DNA of 35,270 nt from Candidatus Parcubacteria bacterium. Lineage in GTDB: Bacteria; Patescibacteriota; Minisyncoccia; Phycocordibacterales; JAACPR01. The stretch is from NCBI GenBank assembly GCA_009995365.1, contig JAACPR010000009.1, positions 1-35,270 of the forward strand, written 5' to 3'. Made by a program: the position numbers and the translations under genes. Below are positions 18,244 to 27,725 of this stretch, one piece after another; position 1 is the stretch's first letter; each line of letters begins with the position of its first letter. Below the pieces are notes generated by a model. That model saw only the letters and a program-made list of their open reading frames with translations, was not told where the DNA came from and did not search any database.

Positions 18244-19985
18244 TGAGTTTATTAAGAAAAAAACACGGTAGAATTTCTGTTGGTGGAAACATTGATCCAG
18301 ATGAAATTTTTCTTGATTCAGAAAATTTGCCTGATTTCGATACTAATCAATTTGAAGGAAGAATTGAAAAGCCGATATCTAAAAAAACAATCATTGGTTT
18401 AGGTTTATTTTTTAGCCTTATCTTTGTTATTTTTGCTGGTCGAATTTGGAATCTACAAGTAGCTAATGGAGAATACTACAAAGAAAGAAGTGTTAAAAAC
18501 AGTCTTAGGTATAATCTTATTTTTGCAGATCGAGGTAATATATATGATAAAAATAATATTCCTCTTGCTTGGAATAATCCAAGGAACCATGAAGCTGAAT
18601 TTAGTACACGTGAATACAAAACTGATATCGGTCTGGCAACTCTTTTTGGTTATGTTTCGTATCCTAAAAAAGATTCCGCAGGGTTTTATTTTGAAGAAGA
18701 AATTTCGGGAGTTGATGGACTTGAATCAATTTATAATGATTATTTATCTGGAGAAAATGGATTGGAAATTGTTGAAATTAATGCTTTGAATGAAGTCGTT
18801 GACGACAGTACAACTGATAGTCCAGAAAATGGTGATGATTTATTTTTGACTGTAGATTATGATGTTCAAAAAGCATTTTATGATTCTATTAAAAAAACAG
18901 TTGATGAAAATGGATTCGAAGGTGGAGGCGGAGTTATTATTGATGTTCAAAACGGGGACTTGCTATCTTTGGTTAGTTATCCAGAATATAATTCTAATGC
19001 ATTAAATGACGGCGATAACGAATTGATTAATAGTTATATAAATGACAGCCGGAATCCTTTTTTGAATCGAACTACTGAAGGGCTTTATACTCCAGGATCT
19101 ATTATAAAACCATTTATTGCTCTAGCCGCATTACAAGAGGGTGTGATTAGTCCTAATAAAGAAATATTAAGTACAAAGCAAATGATTATTCCAAACCCTT
19201 ATAATCCAGATCTACCTTCCGTGTTTACTGATTGGAAAGCTCATGGGATGGTCGACGTTCGTCGTGCTTTGGCGATGTCTTCAAATATTTATTTTTATCA
19301 AGTCGGTGGCGGATATAGTTCGCTTTCTCCATCTGAGCCAGGCTATAGTCAACAGACTCATTTTGCTGATCAAGAAGGATTAGGTATCTCTAGGATAGAA
19401 GAGTATCTGAAAAAATTTGGTTTCGGACAAAGAGTCGACTTGGAAGGTTTTAATAATAAGAATGGTACCATCCCAAATCCTGATTGGAAGAAAAAAACTT
19501 TTGATGATGAGTGGCGTCTAGGGGATACCTACTTTACTGCAATTGGACAATATGGTTTCCAAGTTACTCCAATCCAAGTCGCTCGTGCAATAAGCGCTAT
19601 CGCCAATGGTGGAGAAATAATTGAACCAAGGATTGTTAAAAATTTCAAAGACTCTGGGGAAACCAAAAGAAAAATCGACATCAGCCAAGAAAATTTTGAA
19701 ATTATTCGCGAGGGGATGAGAGATGCGGTGGAGTATGGAACAGCTAGGGGGCTTTCTTATGAAGATTTTAGTATTGCAGCCAAGACCGGAACCGCCGAGT
19801 TGGGCTCAACTAAAGACAAGGTTAACTCTTGGGCGACTGGTTTCTTTCCGTATGAAAATCCTAAATACGCTTTCGTTATTTTCTTGGAGAAAGGTGATCG
19901 TAAAAATCTAATTGGTGGAGTTTCAGCAGCTAGGGGATTCTTTGATTGGGCCCGTTATAACAAGCCTGAATTATTAGATTATTGA
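18243..19985 (+). CDS. mrdA: penicillin-binding protein 2
   Basis: GSIIKPF (SxxK), SSN, KTGTAE; N-terminal TM and dimerisation domain; follows mreC/mreD-like. Confidence 0.92.
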   Translation: MSLLRKKHGRISVGGNIDPDEIFLDSENLPDFDTNQFEGRIEKPISKKTIIGLGLFFSLIFVIFAGRIWNLQVANGEYYKERSVKNSLRYNLIFADRGNIYDKNNIPLAWNNPRNHEAEFSTREYKTDIGLATLFGYVSYPKKDSAGFYFEEEISGVDGLESIYNDYLSGENGLEIVEINALNEVVDDSTTDSPENGDDLFLTVDYDVQKAFYDSIKKTVDENGFEGGGGVIIDVQNGDLLSLVSYPEYNSNALNDGDNELINSYINDSRNPFLNRTTEGLYTPGSIIKPFIALAALQEGVISPNKEILSTKQMIIPNPYNPDLPSVFTDWKAHGMVDVRRALAMSSNIYFYQVGGGYSSLSPSEPGYSQQTHFADQEGLGISRIEEYLKKFGFGQRVDLEGFNNKNGTIPNPDWKKKTFDDEWRLGDTYFTAIGQYGFQVTPIQVARAISAIANGGEIIEPRIVKNFKDSGETKRKIDISQENFEIIREGMRDAVEYGTARGLSYEDFSIAAKTGTAELGSTKDKVNSWATGFFPYENPKYAFVIFLEKGDRKNLIGGVSAARGFFDWARYNKPELLDY

Positions 19986-20001
19986 CTATAATTTCAAAAA
20001 G

Positions 20002-20090
20002 AGTATAATCTCTTAACAAATAAAAGCTCTAGTTTTTTGTATTTTTCTAAAAAAATACGTAAAACACCTAAAAATAAAGCTTTTTTAAAA
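20002..20090 (+). promoter_or_regulatory. greA promoter and structured leader with terminator-like 3' end
   Basis: TATAAT near 20004; AAAAGCT ... AGCTTTTTT outer stem and inner hairpin GTTTTTTGTATTTTT/AAAAAAATACGTAAAAC (20032-20065). Confidence 0.45.
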
Positions 20091-20097
20091 TATTATT

Positions 20098-20559
20098 ATG
20101 GATAAAGAATATTTATCAAAAGAAAAATACGAAGAATTAGGACGTGAACTTGATTATTTACGTCGTCAAAAACGTAAAGAAGTTGCGGAGCGTCTTGAAT
20201 CTGCACGTTCTTTGGGTGATTTATCTGAAAATGCTGAATACCACAGTGCGCGTGATGAGCAAGCCGAAACCGAGGCTCGTATTGAACAACTAAAAGACTT
20301 ATTAAAAAGAGCGGAAATCATCAAGCATGTAAACAAAGACAGCGCAGAAGTTGGCTCAACTGTTACTCTTCAAAAGAAAGGTGAAAAAGATAAAGTAGAA
20401 TACACTATCGTTGGTAGCGAAGAGTCTGATTTGTCAGCTGGAAAAATTTCATATCAATCTCCATTAGGCGCTGCAATTTTAGGCAAAAAGAAAAAAGATG
20501 AATTTTCTTTCGAGACTCCAAAAGGTGTTGTGGAATATGTCGTTGTTGATATTAAATAA
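20098..20559 (+). CDS. greA: transcription elongation factor GreA
   Basis: LSKEKYEELGRELDYLRRQKRKEVAERLESARSLGDLSENAEYHSARDEQ. Confidence 0.95.
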   Translation: MDKEYLSKEKYEELGRELDYLRRQKRKEVAERLESARSLGDLSENAEYHSARDEQAETEARIEQLKDLLKRAEIIKHVNKDSAEVGSTVTLQKKGEKDKVEYTIVGSEESDLSAGKISYQSPLGAAILGKKKKDEFSFETPKGVVEYVVVDIK

Positions 20560-20623
20560 ATAGCGACTTTTGTTAATTGCGTAATTGTTGAATCGAGACA
20601 AAAACGCTATAATCTATATTAAT

Positions 20624-22123
20624 ATGGCTTCAATAGAAGAACTAAAAAAAGTTCGAACAGAAAAACTTGAACAAATTAAAAAAGCTGGAATAAATCCTTA
20701 TCCATCAAGTGTTGAGAGAACACATACTATTTCTGATTTAGATACTGATTTTGAAGGTTTAGTAGAAGCAAGACAACCAATAACTATTGTTGGTAGAATT
20801 ATGTCTTTGCGTGGACAAGGGGCGATTTCGTTCGTTGACTTGTTTGATGGGACTGGTCGATTTCAAACACTTTTCAAAAAAGATAATAAGGTTGATTATA
20901 CAGGTTCAGAAAATTTAGATACTGACATTGATGGCTTCGAATTTTTCCGTGATGTTGTAGATGAAAGTGACTTTATCGAAGTCACAGGAAATCTTTTTGT
21001 TACCGATCGTGGCCAAAAAACCGTCGAAGTTTCTGATTGGAGAATGGTTGCTAAATCTCTTATTCCAATTCCTGATGAACATTATGGGTTGAAAGATGAA
21101 GATGAAAGATATCGTCGTCGTTATCTTGATATTTTGCTTAACCCAGAAGTACGAAAAATGATCGAGCAAAAATCACGATTTTGGAATTCAATCAAAAACT
21201 ATTTATTGGAGAGAAAATTTATAGAAGTGCAGACTCCTGTTTTGGAAAACACTACTGGTGGCGCCGACGCTCGTCCTTTTGTGACACACCACAATGCATT
21301 TGATATGGATGTTTATTTGCGAATTTCTGCAGGGGAATTATGGCAAAAGAAATTAATGGTTGCCGGATTACCTAAAACTTTTGAAATGGGTAGAATTTTT
21401 CGTAATGAAGGAATTTCATTTGAACACTTACAAGACTACACTCAGGTAGAATTTTATGAAGCTTATTCAGATTACAAAGCGGGAATGTTAATGGTAAAGG
21501 ATCTTTACCGAACTGTTGCGATTGATACTTTTGGTACTACGGAATTTGAAATTGATGACAAAAAAGTTGATTTAGCTTCTGATTGGGAGATTTATGATTT
21601 TTGTAAAATCTTGGAAGATCGCTTTGGAATCGATGTTTTGTCAGCAAATTTAGATCAACTGATAGAAAAACTTGAAGAAAATAAAATTGATTTTGATAAA
21701 AAAGAAATTAATCTGGAAAAAGCATCGGACATGTTATGGAAATCAATTCGTCGCGAATATGTAGGCCCAGGATTTTTAATAAATGTTCCTGTCTATTTAG
21801 AACCGCTTGCCAAAAAAACTGAGAATGGAAAAACAGTAGAGAGATTCCAAGTCATTTTAGGTGGATCAGAAATGGGTAAAGGATTTAGCGAGCTTAATGA
21901 TCCAATCGATCAAGCTGAACGCTTTGAACATCAAGAAAGTTTGCGTCAGGCAGGAGATGACGAGGCTCAAATGAAAGACACTAGTTTTGTTGAAGCACTA
22001 GAATATGGAATGCCACCAGCATTTGGTTTCGGTATTTCCGAGAGGCTTTTCTCAGTCCTAGCAGGAAAGTCAGTTCGCGAGACATCAGTTTTTCCATTGA
22101 TGCGTCCGAGAGATGGTGAATAA
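20624..22123 (+). CDS. lysS: lysyl-tRNA synthetase (class II)
   Basis: RYRRRYLDILLNPEVRKMIEQKSRFWNSIKNYL, GGADARPFVTHHNAFDMDVYLRIS, MPPAFGFGISERL; start at ATG 20624 because TATAAT lies at 20608-20613. Confidence 0.94.
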   Translation: MASIEELKKVRTEKLEQIKKAGINPYPSSVERTHTISDLDTDFEGLVEARQPITIVGRIMSLRGQGAISFVDLFDGTGRFQTLFKKDNKVDYTGSENLDTDIDGFEFFRDVVDESDFIEVTGNLFVTDRGQKTVEVSDWRMVAKSLIPIPDEHYGLKDEDERYRRRYLDILLNPEVRKMIEQKSRFWNSIKNYLLERKFIEVQTPVLENTTGGADARPFVTHHNAFDMDVYLRISAGELWQKKLMVAGLPKTFEMGRIFRNEGISFEHLQDYTQVEFYEAYSDYKAGMLMVKDLYRTVAIDTFGTTEFEIDDKKVDLASDWEIYDFCKILEDRFGIDVLSANLDQLIEKLEENKIDFDKKEINLEKASDMLWKSIRREYVGPGFLINVPVYLEPLAKKTENGKTVERFQVILGGSEMGKGFSELNDPIDQAERFEHQESLRQAGDDEAQMKDTSFVEALEYGMPPAFGFGISERLFSVLAGKSVRETSVFPLMRPRDGE

Positions 22124-22150
22124 ATCTTAAGATAACAAAAAAATCTAAAT

Positions 22151-22180
22151 AAAAAACCGCACATTTTTGTGCGGTTTTTT
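22151..22180 (+). terminator. lysS terminator
   Basis: AAAAAACCGCACATTTTTGTGCGGTTTTTT. Confidence 0.9.
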
Positions 22181-22240
22181 ATTTACTTTTAAAAAAATAG
22201 TGCCCTAAACCAATTATTGAGAGAAGGTGTATTTGGGTTT

Positions 22241-22316
22241 AGAAAAGTGGATAACTGTAGTAGAAAAATGGAGCAAAGTGGGGTAAAATGGTAGATAAGT
22301 GGGATAAGGTGGGAAA
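22241..22316 (+). promoter_or_regulatory. MraZ-box array upstream of mraZ
   Basis: Tandem ~10-bp repeats AAATGGAGCA AAGTGGGGTA AAATGGTAGA TAAGTGGGAT AAGGTGGGAA, plus an upstream AAAGTGG at 22244. Confidence 0.85.
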
Positions 22317-22360
22317 ATTATCAAACTTGAGAAATTAAGAAAATAACCAAACAAACCAGC

Positions 22361-22795
22361 ATGTTAATTGGTGAATACAAACACACAATAGATGATAAAA
22401 AACGAATTTCACTTCCGAGTAAATTTCGTAAACAAGTTGGTAAGAAAATGATTATCACTCGTGGTCTAGATAAATGTTTATTCGTTTATCCAATGGCGCA
22501 GTGGAATGAGATTTCTAAAAAGTTTGGTGATTTAGGGTTAGGACAAGCAAATCGTCGTGACTTGAACAGATTCATCCTATCTGGAGCAACCGAAGTATCA
22601 GTTGACTCAGTTGGAAGAATCTTGATCCCAGAATACTTGAAAAAATTCGCAAATATTAAATCAAAAGTAGTCTTTGCTGGAGTCTACAACAGAATTGAAA
22701 TTTGGGATGAAGCATCTTGGGATAAATACACTAACAAAGTTATGAAAGAAGCCGACGACATTGCTGAAAAACTTGGAGATATTGGCGCACTATAA
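22361..22795 (+). CDS. mraZ: transcriptional regulator MraZ
   Basis: MLIGEYKHTIDDKKRISLPSKFRKQVGKKMIITRGLDKCLFVYP; first gene of dcw cluster. Confidence 0.95.
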   Translation: MLIGEYKHTIDDKKRISLPSKFRKQVGKKMIITRGLDKCLFVYPMAQWNEISKKFGDLGLGQANRRDLNRFILSGATEVSVDSVGRILIPEYLKKFANIKSKVVFAGVYNRIEIWDEASWDKYTNKVMKEADDIAEKLGDIGAL

Positions 22796-22798
22796 GAC

Positions 22799-23740
22799 AT
22801 GCATAAATCAGTTCTTTTAAAAGAGGTTATAGAAAATTTACAAATCAAAGACAATAATATTTTTGTTGATGCAACTTTGGGTAATGCTGGGCACACCAAA
22901 GCAATCCTAGAATCGGGCGTAACTAATTTAACGGTAATAGGAATTGATGCAGACGAGATTGCAATTGAAAAGTCGAGGGAAGTGCTGGAACCTTGGCAAA
23001 CAAACAATCAAATTCTGCTTGAAACGACATACTTTGACTCTCTAGATAAAATTCTAGAAAAATATCAACTTAATTACATCGACAGAATATTATTTGATCT
23101 TGGGTTTCGTAGCGATCAGGTTGATGATCCGACGAGAGGTTTCTCATTTTTAAATGAAGGACCACTTGATATGAGCTTTCAAAGTTCAGTTGGTTCTGTT
23201 TCTGATCTGAGTAAGAGAGAAAATAAGTTAACTGCTTCTGAAATTGTTAATGAATGGCAAGAAGAATCATTGGCTGACATTATTTACGGTTTTGGAGGAG
23301 AAGGATTTTCTAGGAGAATTGCAAAAGCAATCGTCGAAGCCAGAGAGAAAAAGGCCAGAGAGGAAAAGGGAGGCAAAATTGAAACAACTACTGAATTGGC
23401 AGAAATTATTAAATCTGCCGTTCCAGTTTTTTATCGAAGAGCGAAAATTCATCCTGCAACTAAAACTTTCCAAGCTCTTAGAATCGCCGTCAATTCTGAA
23501 CTAGAAAGATTCAAGACAGCTCTAAACATTGCTTATGAAAAGTTGTCGCCGACTGGCAGGATTGCCGTCATTAGCTTTCACTCTCTAGAAGACAGAATCA
23601 CCAAAAGATTCTTCAAGGAAAAAGCCAAAGCAGGCGAAGCGAAACTTATCATAAAAAAACCTATAACCGCCACTAAAAAAGAAATCACTGAAAATCCTCG
23701 CGCCAGAAGTGCCAAACTCCGAATAATTGAGAAACTTTAA
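22799..23740 (+). CDS. rsmH: 16S rRNA (cytosine1402-N4)-methyltransferase
   Basis: HKSVLLKEVIENL, DATLGNAGHTKAIL, RILFDLGFRSDQVDDPTRGFSF, FQALRIAVNSELERF, ISFHSLEDRITKRFFK. Confidence 0.95.
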   Translation: MHKSVLLKEVIENLQIKDNNIFVDATLGNAGHTKAILESGVTNLTVIGIDADEIAIEKSREVLEPWQTNNQILLETTYFDSLDKILEKYQLNYIDRILFDLGFRSDQVDDPTRGFSFLNEGPLDMSFQSSVGSVSDLSKRENKLTASEIVNEWQEESLADIIYGFGGEGFSRRIAKAIVEAREKKAREEKGGKIETTTELAEIIKSAVPVFYRRAKIHPATKTFQALRIAVNSELERFKTALNIAYEKLSPTGRIAVISFHSLEDRITKRFFKEKAKAGEAKLIIKKPITATKKEITENPRARSAKLRIIEKL

Positions 23741-23779
23741 AACTAACTTTAAAACCTAAATAATAACCCACTCAATCAA

Positions 23780-24097
23780 ATGAAAACTCGCAAATTAAAA
23801 ATAAAATTAAATCAAATTAGATTAGTTCAAATGACTTTCTTGGCTATTATCTTCTGTATTTTAAGCTATATCTATATGGTTAATGCAATTACTTTTGGAA
23901 TAGCCCAAAAATCAAAAGTTGTTGATCAGATAGCTATCACTAATTCAGAAATTAGCGACTTGGAGCTTGAAATAATTGAAACCAAGGAAAGTATCAATCG
24001 AGAACTTGCTCTGGAATACGGACTAACTCAACAAATTGAAAACGAAACAATCTTTGTGTTACGTGGAGAAAATACAAGATTGACATTCAATGACTAG
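23780..24097 (+). CDS. FtsL-like bitopic membrane protein
   Basis: 105 aa, one TM plus coiled coil, between rsmH and ftsI. Confidence 0.6.
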   Translation: MKTRKLKIKLNQIRLVQMTFLAIIFCILSYIYMVNAITFGIAQKSKVVDQIAITNSEISDLELEIIETKESINRELALEYGLTQQIENETIFVLRGENTRLTFND

Positions 24098-25856
24098 TGT
24101 AATGAATAAAAGAACTACAAAAAACGCTATTGTTAAATGGAGAGTTTATTCATCTTTAGCAGTCTTTTTGCTAGTGTCTGTGGCGATCGTTTCTCAGCTT
24201 TATAGAATTCAAATTGTTCAAGGTGAGAGTTATTCTATTAGAGCAGAAAATCAGCACATTAGACCTAATACGAATGTTTTTGATCGTGGGTCTATTTTTT
24301 TTACAAACAAAAATGGTGACAAAATAAATGCGGCAACTTTGAAAACTGGATATACAATCGCCATTAACCCAAGTTCATTAAGGAATCCAGAAGATGTTTT
24401 CAATAATTTAAATTTTTATCTAGATTTGGATATAGAGTCATATCTTGATATGGCAGGAAAAGTAGATGACCCATATGAAGAGATTGCTACCAAAGTTCCT
24501 TATGATGTTGGACAAGAGATAAGAAAACTTGAAATGAGAGGAGTTTTGCCATTGCGTGAAAATTGGCGCTTTTACCCTGGTGGTGATTTAGCATCTCATG
24601 TAGTTGGGTTTATGTCTTATATGGATAATGAATTATCAGGTCGTTATGGATTGGAAAAACAATACAATCAAATCTTATCTAAGGATAATAACAATATGTT
24701 TAGTAACTTTTTTGTAGAAATATTTTCAAGTGCTAAAAATGTTGTAGAAAGGGAAAATGATAAAAGTGGTTCGTTGATAACAACAATCAACCCAGAGGTT
24801 CAATCTTTTGTTCAAAAAGAAATGATTGAACTTAATGAGAAGTGGGATTCAAAAAAGACAGGTGCAATCGTTATGAATCCTCAAAATGGTGAAATTTACT
24901 CGATGGCACTTTACCCGACTTTTGATTTGAATAGTTTTGGAGAAGTAGAAAATGCCTCTGTATACAGAAATGATTTGGTCGAAAATGTTTATGAGATGGG
25001 TTCTATTGTAAAGCCATTAACGGTAGCTATTGGACTAGACACTAAATCTATTACAGCGCAGACAACTTATAATGATAAGGGTTCAGAAACTATGGATGGC
25101 TATACGTTTTATAATTATGACAAGAAAGCGCGCGGAGTTGTCGATATGCAACAAGTTTTAAATAAATCTTTGAATACAGGTGTTTCTTTTATCGTCCAAC
25201 AAGTTGGTAATGAAAAATTTGGTGATTACATGAAAAAACTTTTCAAAAACAAAACTGAAATTGATTTGCCTAATGAATCATCTTCTCTAATTGCGAACCT
25301 AAATAGCAACAGAGATATCGAAAATGCCACCGCATCATTTGGACAAGGAATTGCCATGAGCCCCGTTTCGATCACTCGCGCCCTGGCAAGTTTAGGAAAT
25401 GGTGGTAAGCTAGTTCATCCGCACCTAGTAAAAAAGATTGAATATAATTTAGGTTTTTCAAAAAATATTCAGCAAAACGATCCAGTTCAAATTTTCGAGC
25501 AGGAGACTTCTGAAGAAATTACAAGGATGTTGGTTAATGTTGTCGATGAGGCACTGCGAGGTGGGGAAGTTGCATTGAACAATTATAGTATTGCAGCCAA
25601 GACGGGGACTGCTCAGATTCCTAGCCCTGATGGCGGTTATTATGATGACAAGTTCCTACACTCATTTTTCGGATATTTTCCTGCCTATGACCCGCAATTT
25701 ATAGTATTCTTGTATCATATAGAACCACAAGGTGCAGAATACGCATCCGAGACATTAACAGAGCCATTTATGGATATAACAAAGTTTCTAATAAATCATT
25801 ACGATGTCGAGCCAGATCGTGATTTAACACAAATAAGAGATGAACAACTAGAATAA
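24090..25856 (+). CDS. ftsI: FtsI/PBP3-type peptidoglycan transpeptidase
   Basis: GSIVKPL (SxxK), SLN, KTGTAQ; dcw context. Confidence 0.88.
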   Translation: MTSVMNKRTTKNAIVKWRVYSSLAVFLLVSVAIVSQLYRIQIVQGESYSIRAENQHIRPNTNVFDRGSIFFTNKNGDKINAATLKTGYTIAINPSSLRNPEDVFNNLNFYLDLDIESYLDMAGKVDDPYEEIATKVPYDVGQEIRKLEMRGVLPLRENWRFYPGGDLASHVVGFMSYMDNELSGRYGLEKQYNQILSKDNNNMFSNFFVEIFSSAKNVVERENDKSGSLITTINPEVQSFVQKEMIELNEKWDSKKTGAIVMNPQNGEIYSMALYPTFDLNSFGEVENASVYRNDLVENVYEMGSIVKPLTVAIGLDTKSITAQTTYNDKGSETMDGYTFYNYDKKARGVVDMQQVLNKSLNTGVSFIVQQVGNEKFGDYMKKLFKNKTEIDLPNESSSLIANLNSNRDIENATASFGQGIAMSPVSITRALASLGNGGKLVHPHLVKKIEYNLGFSKNIQQNDPVQIFEQETSEEITRMLVNVVDEALRGGEVALNNYSIAAKTGTAQIPSPDGGYYDDKFLHSFFGYFPAYDPQFIVFLYHIEPQGAEYASETLTEPFMDITKFLINHYDVEPDRDLTQIRDEQLE

Positions 25857-25857
25857 T

Positions 25858-27162
25858 ATGAAAACAATTTTCAAAAACATTATATTTTTTATTTTAAAGA
25901 TTGAAGCGCAATTGGTGCTTTTGCGATATCGACCAAAAATTGTGGCGGTGACTGGAACCGTAGGAAAAACGGCGACCAAGGACGCTATTTTCCACGGGCT
26001 ATCATCTAATCTGCATGTGCGCAAAAACAATAAAAGTTTGAATAGTGAAATCGGGGTTCCACTAACGATTCTGGGATTGGAGAGTGGTTGGAATAATCCA
26101 ATGCACTGGCTTAAAAATATTTTTATTGGTTTTGGGCAGATTATTTATGTTTCGAAATATCCAAAATGGCTGGTTCTAGAAACTGGCGTTGATAATCCAG
26201 GGGATATGAAAAAAACGGCTAGTTGGCTAAAGCCTGATGTTGCTGTCGTCACTAATTTCGCCAAAGTCCCAAGTCATGTCGAGAATTTTGATTCACCCGA
26301 AGATGTGATGGAGGAAGAGGGAAGTTTGATGAATTATCTGCGTCCTGATGGAATTTTGATTTTGAATGCTGATGATGAAGATGTTATGAAACTTAAGAGT
26401 AAGTCTAAAAACAAAGTCTATACTTTTGGGACTGATGATGCCGATTTGATAGCTACTAATTATTCAATAAATTACACAGGTTACGATGAAAATAATCCCG
26501 TCGCCGAAGGAATTTCATTCAAGATAAATTACAAAGGAAATTCGATTCCAATAAATATTAACGGAGTGGTTGGCGATCAATTTATGTATCCAGTTCTAGC
26601 CTCTGTCACAACCGGAGTTGCTTTGGGGATTTCTGCGGTTGATATCTCTACTGCTTTTTCATCTATCAAATTTGCCCCTGGTAGGATGAATTTATTAAAA
26701 GGCAAGAATGACACTTTGATTATTGATGATACTTATAATTCTTCTCCAATTGCTGCCAAGAAAGCATTAGAGACACTGGCGCAAATCGAGACACACGGAG
26801 CGAGGGTGGCAATTCTGGGGGATATGTTAGAGATTGGTCATTTCTCTGCTAGCGAGCATAGAAAGATAGGGCAATTGGTGGCAAAGCTTGGGATTGATAT
26901 TTTGATAACGGTCGGATTCAGGAGCGAGCACACAATGGAAGAGGCGATCGAAAGCAGAATGGCAAAGAGTAGGGTTTTCCATTTTGAAAAGTCCGAAGAC
27001 GCGATTGATAAAGCTAAAGAATTTTTGCACGCTGGCAATGTTATTTTGGTAAAGGGTTCACAGGGAATTAGGATGGAGAAGGTTTCAAAAAGCATGTTGC
27101 ACGATGAGGAGAATGCTAAAAAAATGCTTGTCAGGCAAGAGAAAATTTGGGAGATGAAATAG
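25858..27162 (+). CDS. murF: UDP-N-acetylmuramoyl-tripeptide--D-alanyl-D-alanine ligase (MurF-like)
   Basis: AVTGTVGKTATKDAI, NKSLNSEIGVPLTIL, LETGVDNPGDMK, IDDTYNSSPIAAKKALETL, ILGDMLEIG. Confidence 0.88.
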   Translation: MKTIFKNIIFFILKIEAQLVLLRYRPKIVAVTGTVGKTATKDAIFHGLSSNLHVRKNNKSLNSEIGVPLTILGLESGWNNPMHWLKNIFIGFGQIIYVSKYPKWLVLETGVDNPGDMKKTASWLKPDVAVVTNFAKVPSHVENFDSPEDVMEEEGSLMNYLRPDGILILNADDEDVMKLKSKSKNKVYTFGTDDADLIATNYSINYTGYDENNPVAEGISFKINYKGNSIPININGVVGDQFMYPVLASVTTGVALGISAVDISTAFSSIKFAPGRMNLLKGKNDTLIIDDTYNSSPIAAKKALETLAQIETHGARVAILGDMLEIGHFSASEHRKIGQLVAKLGIDILITVGFRSEHTMEEAIESRMAKSRVFHFEKSEDAIDKAKEFLHAGNVILVKGSQGIRMEKVSKSMLHDEENAKKMLVRQEKIWEMK

Positions 27163-27163
27163 C

Positions 27164-27278
27164 GCATCAAAAAATATTATCTCTCTCGTTCCCGTCCTCG
27201 ACCTGCTTTTGTAAAGGTCTAAAGACCTATGACAACGCAGGTCTGCGGAGGAATTCGATAGATAATATTTTTTGATGC
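27164..27278 (+). repeat. family-A structured repeat, copy A2
   Basis: 18-bp perfect inverted repeat GCATCAAAAAATATTATC / GATAATATTTTTTGATGC around a core homologous to A1; left arm begins 2 nt after the murF stop codon. Confidence 0.88.
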
Positions 27279-27373
27279 TATACTGACCCCCCCAACTATT
27301 TTTACAATAAAATCGGTAGAAAATGTTATAAAATGTGGTAGTATTTTTCTAAGTTAAAAATGATAAATGAAAT

Positions 27374-27445
27374 GGCCCTATCGTCTAACGGCTAGGACGC
27401 AGCCTTCTCAAGGCTGAAATCGGAGTTCGATTCTCCGTAGGGTCA
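27374..27445 (+). tRNA. tRNA-Glu (anticodon CUC), no encoded CCA
   Basis: GGCCCTATCGTCTAACGGCTAGGACGCAGCCTTCTCAAGGCTGAAATCGGAGTTCGATTCTCCGTAGGGTCA; anticodon stem CAGCC/GGCTG, loop TTCTCAA. Confidence 0.95.
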
Positions 27446-27657
27446 CAAAAATAATGAGGCGGACACGAATGTGTTCGCCGATTATATTTTTGTAGACACT
27501 ACGGAGAGATCGAAAGGCGGAGACGAAAAGTTTGGAGCAAGCAATAGCGAAGCGAAAACTTTTTGTCGAGCCGGGGTCGCGAGCACTTAGTAGAATTCGA
27601 GCCGAAACATATTATTTTTAAAGATGAGGCGAAGAATTATACTTAGTGACTTGTGAC

Positions 27658-27676
27658 CGATTCTCCGTAGGGTCAC
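27658..27676 (+). repeat. direct repeat of the tRNA-Glu 3' end
   Basis: CGATTCTCCGTAGGGTCAC identical to 27428-27446; followed by CA, giving ...TCACCA. Confidence 0.9.
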
Positions 27677-27725
27677 CATGTCGAGATATCTCTCGAAAAG
27701 GTTTAATTTTTGCTATAATAAAAAC

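Noticed and set aside
18466-18789. 107-aa alternative-frame ORF inside mrdA
   Set aside because: Out-of-frame shadow ORF in a conserved PBP2 gene.
20585-20623. Upstream start for lysS as given in the ORF track
   Set aside because: The TATAAT promoter lies at 20608-20613 inside this extension; homology to LysS begins after ATG 20624.
22265-22316. Short tandem repeats as a possible CRISPR or microsatellite
   Set aside because: The ~10-bp GTGG-type repeats sit directly upstream of mraZ and match the known MraZ-box arrangement.
27678-27725. Upstream ATG extension (MSRYLSKRFNFCYNKN) of the 27726 ORF
   Set aside because: It overlaps the tRNA-end repeat and the -10 element TGCTATAAT, so it would not be in the transcript; ATG 27726 is preferred.
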